Shown here: piece by piece, positions 56,571 through 64,000 of the stretch
How the letters are laid out: each line of letters starts with the position of its first letter
Position numbering within the stretch: position 1 is the first letter of the stretch
Source of the DNA: Planctomycetota bacterium
GTDB taxonomy: Bacteria > Planctomycetota > Planctomycetia > Isosphaerales > Isosphaeraceae
Direction of reading: 5' to 3'
Assembly (NCBI GenBank): GCA_021791715.1
Contig: JAJYWB010000031.1
Location: 1 to 64,000 of the forward strand
DNA length: 64,000 nucleotides
Position numbers and translations under genes: made by a program
Notes under the pieces: generated by a model
Seen by the model: the letters and a program-made list of their open reading frames with translations, nothing else
Database searches by the model: none
Told to the model about the DNA's origin: nothing

Positions 56571-57210
56571 CGCGAGGCGCCCGCGATCGATCCCGGAGCG
56601 AAGCTGAATCAACCACATATTTATATCACAAGAAAATCAATCGTTGAATTATCCGGATAAGCGTTCGCTCGCTCCTCGTACGCGAGAATCGGATCACTGC
56701 GACGATGAACGAGGCCCGCGGCCGCGTATCCGAAGGCTTTCCGCGAAAAGATCGACCTTTGCGACGGGATACGAGGGAGAACATTTTAGTAAGACGCGTT
56801 ATTATATTTCGTATTCTTAACGCGGTAATCGACGTCGTCGCAGGTTTTATTTCGCTCAATAACCGCGAACATCACGGCGCGGCCGCGTTAAGTTCGCCGT
56901 TCCAGACGAGATTCCCCTCGAAGGTTCGGGGTCGCCGATCGAATCCCGCCGAGATCCGCGGTTTTCATTCCGAAATGATGACACATGCATAATTGAATAT
57001 GATATTCGGTATAATCGTCGATTCGAGGCGCGAGGAGCGGCTCTAACGCCTCGACTCGTCGCTTGATCTTCTCGCCGAATGACGGCGTTTCGCGATCGAC
57101 CGATCGGCCGATCGAAGTAACGACACGCGTCGGTTGACTTCCCGCCGCCGGCGCGAGATAATAACCTCGACGATGAGATCCTTTCACGAACGTCTTTGGG
57201 AACACCGCAC
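56571..57210. other. 640-bp region without a supported gene
   Basis: Open frames on both strands are short and Arg/Ser-rich, with no family resemblance. AT-rich patches lie at about 56616-56640 and 56785-56820. The promoter of the following cytochrome gene should be here. Confidence 0.4.
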
Positions 57211-60126
57211 ATGAGAACCGCCGTTCTGGGATTGGTTCTGATCGTTTCGGCGGGCTCGGTTCGAGGAGACGACGCCTTGGCCGACGCGAAGCGTGATTCG
57301 GCGAGGCGCGTCGGCGAGATCTTTCGAGCCAAATGTCATCGGTGTCATGGCCAGGACGGAGCGGTCGAGGGGGGGCTTAATTACATCCTCGACTTCAAGA
57401 AGCTCGTCGGCAGGCGCAAGGTCGTTCCCGGTCGACCCGATGAATCCAGGTTATTGCAGCGGCTCATTAGCGCCGACAATCCGATGCCGCCGGCTTCGGA
57501 AGCGGTTCGGCCGAGCGCCGACGAAATTGAACTCGTTAAAAAATGGATCGCCGACGGAGCGCCGACCGATCGCGAACACGCCGCCGATCGTCGCTTTATC
57601 ACCGAACTCGAAGTCGTCGATGCGATCCGCTCCGACCTCGACAAGGCGGCCCCGGTCGATCGCGGCTCATACCGATATTTTACGATCACGCATTTGTATA
57701 ACGCCGGAGCTCTTGACGACGAACTGGGGACGTATCGTGTCGCGCTATCCAAACTTGTCAATTCGCTTTCGTGGTCGCGAGCGATCAAAAAGCCGACTCC
57801 GATCGACGCCGAGGGGACGATTTTGAGGATCGATCTCCGCGATTACCGCTGGACCGCGCGGACCTGGGAGCGGATCCTCGCGAGCGACCCGTATGGATTG
57901 ATACCAAATCATGAAGCGATGCGATCGATCGTTCGATCGACGGGGACGGCTTTGCCGTGGGTTCGGGGCGATTGGTTCGTTCGCGCAGCGAGCCGACCGC
58001 CGCTTTATCACGACGTGTTGCAACTCCCGCGCACCGAGCGCGAGCTCGAACGGCTGGTCGGGGTCGACGTCGCGGCCGATCTGGCGCGGCGCAAGGCGGC
58101 GCGGGCGGGTTTCAACGGATCGGGGATCGCGCGGAACAATCGAATCGTCGAGCGGCATCAATCCCCTTTCGGCGCTTACTGGAAAACGTATGATTTCGCG
58201 ACCGGGCTTGATCGGCAAAACGTTTTCGCCAATCCGCTCGGACCGGGGCGGGAGGGACGATCGTTCCGCTACGACGCGGGGGAGATCATCTTCGACCTTC
58301 CCAACGGAATGCACGGCTATTATCTGGCGAATTCGGCGGGAGTGCGGATCGACGAAGGCCCCGTGACGATCGTCAGCGTGAAGAACCGACCCGACCCGCG
58401 CGTGATCACGGGCGTATCGTGCATGTCGTGCCACGCGCGCGGGCTGATCCCCAAATCCGACCAGGTTCGTTCGCTCCTCGACGACGACCCTCGCTCGTTC
58501 CTCCCGGCCGACGCTCGCACGATTAAAGACTTATATCCCCCCGACGACGACATGCAGAAGTTGTTTCGTAATGATACAAGCCGTTATATCGCGTCTTTAG
58601 AGCAAACGGGAGTGAATCCCAAAGGGGCGACCGAGCCCGTCGAGGCGCTCGCGTTGCGGTTTGATCTCGACGTCGACCTCGAAACCGCGGCGGTCGAATC
58701 GGGTCTTCCTCCCGCCGAGTTTCTGAAGGGAATCGAACGTTCGCCGGCGCTCGCGCGCGATCTCGGTCCGTTGCGAATCGCGGGAGGGACGGTATCGCGA
58801 CAAGTCTTTCTGGAGGTGTTTCCAAGGATCGTTCGCGAGCTGAGGTTGGGATCGATCCAGCCCCGCGGTCGCGACGATCGCGCCGTCCCGGTCGCGAGGA
58901 ACGCGGGTCGAAACGCTCAGGCGTTTTCGTTCGGCCCGGCGAACGGAAACAACAACGGGTACTTTTTCTATTATAGTTTTGGAGACGGCGCCAATTTCTT
59001 CAACCTGGGAACTCCGGGGGTGAGGAATAACCGCGCGATCAACAATCGCGCGGCGAACAATCGCGTGGATCGCGTCGTCGACGATCCCGCACGTCGCTCG
59101 GTCGATATCGAACCCGCGATCGTGGTCGATCTCGACGCGGCGATCGCCGATCAGGCGCTCGATCGGGCGAGGCGCAAACTCATCATACTCGATCAAACGC
59201 GCGGCGTTTTACATCGTTTCAATATCGTCACGCGTAAGCTCGACGACGTTCAGGTGAACCTCGGCGCGAACTCGGGATTGATCAAAATTCTCCTCGGCGA
59301 CGATTCGACGGCGTATGTCGTGGGCAAGCGGCGAATTTTCGCGGTCGACGTCGATCGGTTCCGCACGACCGACGAGATCGAGCCTGGGATCGAGGCGTTC
59401 GACGCCGACCGCGACGCGCGCGGCAGGCTTTTTCTGACGAGCGCCGAGCGTCCCCGCGCCGGGTTTTTCGGCGCGATGTCGTTCCTTCCCAATTATTCGT
59501 TCTTTTTCTCGACGGGTGCGCCGGGAGACGATCAAAACGATAAAAGATCGGCGACTGTTGATGTAATTGATCCCGTCGCGCATACGACTTTGGCGCGATT
59601 CGATCGCGTTCCCGCGGGAACGTTCGCGCGGGTCCATCCGACACGGAATCGGCTGTATCTGGGGATTTCGCGTGATCGCGACGACGCGAACGTCGCGTGC
59701 ATCGCTTTCGATTCGCGAACGCGTTACGCTTCGTCCGCGAACCGGCGCGCCGCGCTCGGCGGCAAGTTCGAGATCTCCCCCGACGGTCGTTATCTGATCG
59801 ACTCGACGGGCTCGGTGCTTGAACTCGACGAACGGCGGAACGACGATCTCGCATTATATAAACGCATCACGGCGCATCTTGATTCGGCGATCGATCCGCC
59901 GACGAATCGTTTGTTCGTTTCGACGAAAGACGGCACGATATCCATCTATTCTTATCCTCAATTCGCGTTTAAGCGGACGATTCGAATCGGCGGACGAGCC
60001 GACCGGATCTTGGTCGATCCCGCGACTCGGTCGTTCTTCGCCGCGGTTTTACCCGCCGACGGGGATCGAAACGCCGCGCCGAAGGCCGAGTTGAGGGTTT
60101 ACGACCTCGACGCGTTTCCGCGCTGA
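57211..60126 (+). CDS. large exported protein with planctomycete cytochrome c domain, second CxxCH and propeller-like C-terminus
   Basis: This 971-residue protein has a signal peptide (MRTAVLGLVLIVSAGSVRGD). The N-terminal cytochrome domain has CHRCH at 42-46 and ends PSADEIELVKKWIADGAP. A central domain of unknown family (about 120-560) contains a second haem motif, CMSCHARGL, near 404. An Asn/Gly-rich linker at about 570-620 leads to a C-terminal part (about 640-965) made of short beta-like repeats that suggest a propeller. It is probably a periplasmic redox enzyme or electron acceptor. It does not carry DUF1549/DUF1553, unlike most proteins with this cytochrome domain. Start: ATG at 57211, where the signal peptide begins. 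Confidence 0.85.
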   Translation: MRTAVLGLVLIVSAGSVRGDDALADAKRDSARRVGEIFRAKCHRCHGQDGAVEGGLNYILDFKKLVGRRKVVPGRPDESRLLQRLISADNPMPPASEAVRPSADEIELVKKWIADGAPTDREHAADRRFITELEVVDAIRSDLDKAAPVDRGSYRYFTITHLYNAGALDDELGTYRVALSKLVNSLSWSRAIKKPTPIDAEGTILRIDLRDYRWTARTWERILASDPYGLIPNHEAMRSIVRSTGTALPWVRGDWFVRAASRPPLYHDVLQLPRTERELERLVGVDVAADLARRKAARAGFNGSGIARNNRIVERHQSPFGAYWKTYDFATGLDRQNVFANPLGPGREGRSFRYDAGEIIFDLPNGMHGYYLANSAGVRIDEGPVTIVSVKNRPDPRVITGVSCMSCHARGLIPKSDQVRSLLDDDPRSFLPADARTIKDLYPPDDDMQKLFRNDTSRYIASLEQTGVNPKGATEPVEALALRFDLDVDLETAAVESGLPPAEFLKGIERSPALARDLGPLRIAGGTVSRQVFLEVFPRIVRELRLGSIQPRGRDDRAVPVARNAGRNAQAFSFGPANGNNNGYFFYYSFGDGANFFNLGTPGVRNNRAINNRAANNRVDRVVDDPARRSVDIEPAIVVDLDAAIADQALDRARRKLIILDQTRGVLHRFNIVTRKLDDVQVNLGANSGLIKILLGDDSTAYVVGKRRIFAVDVDRFRTTDEIEPGIEAFDADRDARGRLFLTSAERPRAGFFGAMSFLPNYSFFFSTGAPGDDQNDKRSATVDVIDPVAHTTLARFDRVPAGTFARVHPTRNRLYLGISRDRDDANVACIAFDSRTRYASSANRRAALGGKFEISPDGRYLIDSTGSVLELDERRNDDLALYKRITAHLDSAIDPPTNRLFVSTKDGTISIYSYPQFAFKRTIRIGGRADRILVDPATRSFFAAVLPADGDRNAAPKAELRVYDLDAFPR

Positions 60127-60290
60127 ACCCGATGATTTTACAAACGTGCATGACGATCGACTCGCCGCGACGAGACACGGATCGTCACGGAGTGCATATA
60201 CATGATGCATAAGAGAATTTAAGGTTAGATGAACGCCGATTCCGCCGACATCGAGGACGAGACGGCGATCGGGAGGGCGAATCCGTAACG

Positions 60291-60403
60291 GGGAGGGCGC
60301 GCCTACTGGTGAGCCGCATTAGGCTCTTTTCAATTATTCACTAAAAAAACAGCCTGTTCGCCGATGTTTGCGAAAAGCGGCTCACCGGGAGGTTCGCCCT
60401 CCC
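60291..60403. repeat. degenerate copy of the dispersed hairpin element
   Basis: The arm at 60291-60315 (GGGAGGGCGCGCCTACTGGT onwards) and the arm at 60379-60403 are imperfect reverse complements of the same family as 4683-4796, again separated by about 63 bp of AT-richer sequence. Confidence 0.82.
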
Positions 60404-60623
60404 AATTAAAAACAACCGATATCTAGATTTTCAGCATGTCGTTTTTTTTGTCGGTCGGCGCCGAAACCGGTAAAAGCGAGCCGATTTGGCCGAGATCGCT
60501 TTTCGGATAACCTCCCAATTAAAAACAACCGATATCTAGATTTTCAGCATGTCGTTTTTTTTGTCGGTCGGCGCCGAAACCGGTAAAAGCGAGCCGATTT
60601 GGCCGAGCTCGCTTTTCGGATAA
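60398..60623. repeat. 113-bp direct tandem duplication
   Basis: 60398-60510 and 60511-60623 are identical except for one base (GAGATCGC versus GAGCTCGC). The duplication begins inside the arm of the hairpin element and contains an eight-T run. Confidence 0.92.
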
Positions 60624-60632
60624 GCTCAAAGA

Positions 60633-60659
60633 GGGCGATCGCTTTTTACACGATCGCCC
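60633..60659. terminator. possible bidirectional terminator hairpin
   Basis: GGGCGATCG at 60633-60641 and CGATCGCCC at 60651-60659 form a perfect 9-bp stem between two convergent genes. The T-tracts beside it are short, so the terminator call is tentative. Confidence 0.35.
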
Positions 60660-60742
60660 GATCGCTTTTCGATTGAATGTACGCGATCGCTCATCGGATC
60701 AAGACGTGAGATCTTCCGCGTAATCGAGCGTTCGCGATACGT

Positions 60743-62071
60743 TCAAACGTACTTCGTTTCGCCGGGTTTGGGGATTCCGCGTCGCGGGGCGTCTCCCCAC
60801 GCGAACTTTTCGGGGACGAGGTTCTCTTTGGAATTGAGCGCCATCTCCCACGTGATCGCCGAGCCGGTATACGCCGCCATCCGCCCCATGATCGCCAGCA
60901 ACGTGCTGCGAGCCGCGTAAATCCCGTTGTTGATCGGCTTTCCCGAACGCAACGACGCGAACATCTCGTCGTGCTCGGTTTGATACATGTTGTTGTTGGG
61001 GCCGCGATACCGCCATTTGTTCGGCCCCGTCAGCTTGTGGCCGAAGACGTCGCACATCCCTTTGGCGCCGAGGATAAAATCCTTCACCTGCGTGTCGGTT
61101 CCCTTCCAGTGGCGGCAATTGTGATACCCGCGGACGTCGTTCGGGTATTCGTAAACAATTGAGAAGTGATCATAAATATTACCATACTTGGGATCGGTGC
61201 GAACCTGTCTGCCTCCCGAGCCGAAGCAGCGGATCGGCGGTTCGTCTCCCATCGCCCACGCCATCGTGTCGATCGCGTGCACGGCCTGCTCGACGATGTG
61301 ATCGCCGCACAGCCAATCATAATAGTACCAGTTACGGAGTTGATACTCCATTTCGGAGCCGACCTGTTCACGAGTAACGGGAGGATCCCAGACTCCGCCC
61401 GAATCGTAAGTCGTCTCGATCGCGACGATCGGCCCGATCTCGCCGTCTTTCACGCGTTTCATCGTTTCGCGGCGGGGGTTGTGATACCGCCAGCAAAGCC
61501 CCGAGACGAGCGCCAGGTTCTTTTTCCGCGCCTCCTCGACCGTCGCGAGGAACGAGCGAACCCCGGGAGCGTCGGTCGCGATCGGCTTTTCAACAAACGA
61601 ATGAATCCCCTTCGATACCGCGTACGCCGCGTGAATCGGCCTGAAACCGGGAGGCGTCGCCAAAACGACAAGATCCACTTGATCGATCACGTGTTGATAT
61701 GCGTCGAAGCCGACGAAACGACGATCGGCGGGAACGTCGACTCGCGCCGTCACGGGAGACGATTTGAGCGTTTCAAGGCTCGAATTGAGGCGGTCGGCGA
61801 AAACATCCCCCATCGCGACGAGCTTGGAGTTCGAATCGGCGGTGAGAGCTTGCTCGGCGGCGCCCGTGCCCCTGCCGCCGCAACCGACAAGGCCGACCTT
61901 GATCTGGTCGCTCGCTCCGGCGTATGCGTTGCGGCCGATCTCGAGGCTCGCCGCGGCGACGGTCGCCGCGGTCGCGGTGTGCATCAGAAACGTGCGTCGA
62001 TTCGACGCGGTCGGGGCGGGATTCACGGGGGCTCTCCCATTATCGGGTTCGTCGAACGCGGGTCGGAACAC
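60743..62071 (-). CDS. Tat-exported Gfo/Idh/MocA family oxidoreductase
   Basis: This NAD(P)-dependent sugar-type oxidoreductase has 442 residues. A twin-arginine signal (SNRRTFLMHTATAATVAAAS) starts near residue 23. The Rossmann motif IKVGLVGCGGRGTGAAEQAL follows, and HSFVEKPIATDAPG contains the family EKP motif. The C-terminal domain includes DWLCGDHIVEQAVHAIDTMA. Exported members are numerous in planctomycetes and their substrates are mostly unknown. It is downstream of the DUF1501 gene on the same strand (135-bp gap). Confidence 0.94.
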   Translation of the reverse strand: MFRPAFDEPDNGRAPVNPAPTASNRRTFLMHTATAATVAAASLEIGRNAYAGASDQIKVGLVGCGGRGTGAAEQALTADSNSKLVAMGDVFADRLNSSLETLKSSPVTARVDVPADRRFVGFDAYQHVIDQVDLVVLATPPGFRPIHAAYAVSKGIHSFVEKPIATDAPGVRSFLATVEEARKKNLALVSGLCWRYHNPRRETMKRVKDGEIGPIVAIETTYDSGGVWDPPVTREQVGSEMEYQLRNWYYYDWLCGDHIVEQAVHAIDTMAWAMGDEPPIRCFGSGGRQVRTDPKYGNIYDHFSIVYEYPNDVRGYHNCRHWKGTDTQVKDFILGAKGMCDVFGHKLTGPNKWRYRGPNNNMYQTEHDEMFASLRSGKPINNGIYAARSTLLAIMGRMAAYTGSAITWEMALNSKENLVPEKFAWGDAPRRGIPKPGETKYV

Positions 62072-62206
62072 ACGCCGCCCGTCGGGTCGTCTGCGCCATA
62101 TTCGCGATTCGCCGCGGCGATCGCAATCGAATTCCGAATCGAGATTTCATACGCGATCGTGAATTCCAAACGTCTTGGGATTTTTGATCTCGGATATCTC
62201 GACTTG

Positions 62207-63616
62207 TCAACTTAAAGACGAGTCGAACAGGGGAGCGATCTCCTCGCCGCCGGCGAGCTTGAGCGGCCTGCCGAGCCGGTCGCGAATCTCGGTTTCGGGA
62301 TCGACGCCGAACGATCGGTAAATCGTCGCTCCCAGATCGCCCGGAGTGTAAGGCCGGCTCGCGGGATACGCTCCGATCGCGTCCGACTGGCCGATCACCC
62401 GGCCTCCTCGAACACCCCCGCCGGCGAACACCGCCGAAAACACCTTCGACCAGTGATCGCGCCCGGGCTTTTCGTTCGCGTTCTGCTTGCTCAACTTGGG
62501 CGTGCGGCCGAATTCGCCCGAAATCACGACGAGCGTCTCGTCGAGCAGCCCGTGCAGCTCGAGATCGTCGAGTAAAGCCGATACGCCCCGGTCGGTCGGC
62601 GGCAACAGATCGTTCTTCAAGCGATCAAATATATTACCGTGCGAATCCCATGTTTGAACACGACCCATGTTCACTTGAACGACTGAGACCCCCGCCTGAA
62701 CGAGTTTCCGCGCCAGCAAGAGCGATTGTCCGAACATGTGCCTGCCGTAACGATCGCGAAGCTTGGGGTCTTCGCGGGTGAGATCGAACGCGTCGGCGAC
62801 TTTTCCCGATAACAAAAGTGAAAACGCGAGTTCGCGTTGGGTTGAGAGCGAGTCTTTCTCGCCGCCGGCGTTTCCCCAGGCCGCGATCGTATCGCGATCG
62901 GCGGCGAAATCGTTGAGCAGGTCGCGCCGGCCTTTCAATCGTTCGACGGTGAAACCGTCGGGGAGAGACAGGCTCTCGACCTTGAAATTGGGTCGATTGG
63001 GATCTTGTTTGATTTGCCAGGGATCATATTTTGGTCCCAGGAATCCCGCGTGCTGACCCGGCCAGGTGAGCGGGCCTTCGATGAGAAAAGTGGGCAGCAT
63101 CACGCCGCGCGGCAGGCCCTCGCTATTGGGACGAAGGTATTCAAGCCCCGACGCGTAGCACGGGTAATCGTCGCGTGAGGCGATTTTGTCGAAGAACGCG
63201 CCCGGTTGCGAGTGTCCCGTGAGGATCTCGTGCGTACCGTTCAAGTGGTTGCGGTATTCGTGCGACATCGACCGGACGACCGCGAGTTTATCGGAACGCT
63301 CGGCGAGCATCGGCAGGTGCTCGCCGAAATAGACGCCCGGGATTTTGGTGGCGATCGGTTTGAAATCGCCGCGGATCGCGTCGGCGGCATCGGGCTTGGG
63401 GTCGAACGTTTCGTGATGGCTCGGCCCCCCCGTCAAAAAGACGAGGATCATCGACTTGATGCGCGGCTTAAGGGGCGTTTTACCCCCGCTCGCTCCCTTC
63501 GCCGACGCTTTGCTCGCGAGCAGACCGGGCGTTCCCAATCCCAGAAATGCCGAGAAACCCACTTGAAGGAATTCGCGGCGGACAAGTCCCGTTCGATGGA
63601 TGTGAGGAACGGTCAT
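62207..63616 (-). CDS. DUF1501 family Tat-exported protein
   Basis: The protein has 469 residues. A twin-arginine signal VRREFLQVGFSAFLGLG begins near residue 12. The DUF1501 core shows VFLTGGPSHHETFDPKPDAA, MSHEYRNHLNGTHEILTGH, VNMGRVQTWDSHGN and VVISGEFGRTPKLSKQ. Unlike the copy at 41897, no DUF1553 gene precedes it within the window; it might lie beyond the repeat array to the right. Start: ATG at 63616. Confidence 0.93.
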   Translation of the reverse strand: MTVPHIHRTGLVRREFLQVGFSAFLGLGTPGLLASKASAKGASGGKTPLKPRIKSMILVFLTGGPSHHETFDPKPDAADAIRGDFKPIATKIPGVYFGEHLPMLAERSDKLAVVRSMSHEYRNHLNGTHEILTGHSQPGAFFDKIASRDDYPCYASGLEYLRPNSEGLPRGVMLPTFLIEGPLTWPGQHAGFLGPKYDPWQIKQDPNRPNFKVESLSLPDGFTVERLKGRRDLLNDFAADRDTIAAWGNAGGEKDSLSTQRELAFSLLLSGKVADAFDLTREDPKLRDRYGRHMFGQSLLLARKLVQAGVSVVQVNMGRVQTWDSHGNIFDRLKNDLLPPTDRGVSALLDDLELHGLLDETLVVISGEFGRTPKLSKQNANEKPGRDHWSKVFSAVFAGGGVRGGRVIGQSDAIGAYPASRPYTPGDLGATIYRSFGVDPETEIRDRLGRPLKLAGGEEIAPLFDSSLS

Positions 63617-63878
63617 CGTCGGCTCCTTTCGATCGTCTTAACGAATTTCATGGGGTGGGATAACGGCTCGGGGCGGGTAACCGGGGATTGTTTAACAACA
63701 GTCTAATATATCGACCGTGAGCGCCGCGGGCAAGAGCGCCGCGACGGCGATCGGTTCGGCGGGGTGACATTACGCATCGGTGACGTCGCGATCGTACGCG
63801 ACGCCTCACCGGGCCGGAGATCTTGAAGAGAGGGCGAATCACTGAGTAAGATATATTAATATCATTATTTAATAATAT
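63617..63878. other. intergenic upstream of the DUF1501 gene
   Basis: This should hold the promoter of the minus-strand DUF1501 gene. No gene is seen. The right end grades into degenerate repeat sequence (GAGAGGGCGAATCACTGAG near 63828). Confidence 0.4.
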
Positions 63879-64000
63879 CGGCTCGGTCGGGCTCTCGATA
63901 TCACAAAAACATTCCGATTTCGGTGATCTTAAGGGAGGGCGAACAGCCGTGTGAGCCCAATTTACATAATATAATTTCAATATAAATGCCGGCTCGGACG
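63879..64000. repeat. start of a second 176-bp repeat array
   Basis: The sequence matches the unit of the 28771-31390 array: CGGCTCGGTCGGGCTCTCGA, then the TTAAGGGAGGGCGAAC marker (TAAG at 63930), the AT-rich linker and ATGCCGGCTCGGACG at the window edge. Orientation is the same as in the first array. The window ends inside the unit. Confidence 0.9.

Larger units (their letters stand above)
60127..60742. other. convergent intergenic rich in repeats
   Basis: This region separates two convergent genes and holds three structures listed separately: a hairpin element at 60291-60403, a 113-bp tandem duplication at 60398-60623, and a 9-bp-stem hairpin at 60633-60659. No gene is present. Confidence 0.6.

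Noticed and set aside
56705-56992. 95-codon frame before the large cytochrome gene
   Set aside because: Basic, low-information composition with no signal peptide, domain or ribosome binding site.
60398-60623. Insertion sequence remnant
   Set aside because: There is no transposase fragment or target-site duplication; it is a plain tandem duplication.

Overview
The window looks like a chromosomal segment of a member of the Planctomycetota. The evidence is a pairing of DUF1549/DUF1553 and DUF1501 secreted proteins, a 'planctomycete-type' CxxCH cytochrome domain protein, Tat-exported Gfo/Idh/MocA and DUF1501 proteins, a bacterial tetrahydromethanopterin-linked C1 gene cluster, and many dispersed hairpin repeats whose chance translation is of the EGEPPGEP type seen in spurious planctomycete ORFs. 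The DNA is GC-rich and visibly rich in GATCG. Order-level placement (for example Isosphaerales) is a guess. No rRNA, tRNA, IS transposase, prophage or CRISPR array was recognised.

Layout. 1-823: three and a half copies of a 157-bp tandem hairpin repeat, then no gene. 824-2032 (minus): hypothetical protein with 52-residue C-terminal repeats. 2798-11222 (plus): C1 module fhcB, fhcA, fhcD, fhcC, mch, an ATP-grasp ligase and a CitG-like protein. Together they interconvert formyl-methylofuran, formyl-H4MPT and methenyl-H4MPT, and the last two probably build a cofactor. An 800-bp gap holding a perfect 26-bp inverted repeat separates fhcB from fhcA. 11520-12716: secreted low-complexity protein. 12927-28696: complete 14-gene complex I operon in canonical order nuoA-nuoN, preceded by a good sigma70-like promoter.

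28771-31390: a 2.6-kb array of 14 units of about 176 bp, built as a mosaic of exchangeable modules. A second array of the same unit starts at 63879 and runs off the window. 31433-39127 is mostly minus strand: a short SecA ending early in the helical scaffold region, a murB-ftsQ pair left from the division/cell-wall cluster, an overlapping AAA ATPase plus DUF4276 pair resembling two-gene defence modules, and xylA. 39466-43342: DUF1553 and DUF1501 pair. 44914-49515: a 1533-residue membrane-anchored TPR protein, followed by an exported cyclophilin and a seven-iron-type ferredoxin with a clear terminator.

51025-56570: queC and a divergent Nramp-family transporter on opposite strands around an AT-rich palindrome; ilvN-ilvC-ferredoxin (minus); and a stand-alone Hpt phosphotransfer protein. 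57211-60126: large exported protein with two CxxCH haem motifs and a probable propeller. 60127-60742: hairpin repeats plus a 113-bp tandem duplication. 60743-63616 (minus): Tat-exported Gfo/Idh/MocA oxidoreductase and DUF1501 protein.

The metabolic picture is an aerobic heterotroph with an H4MPT C1 oxidation or detoxification branch feeding a full NADH dehydrogenase. The best candidates for something undescribed are the AAA/DUF4276 pair with unusual motif residues, the paired 176-bp mosaic arrays, the short SecA, and the ATP-grasp/CitG-like pair of the C1 cluster.
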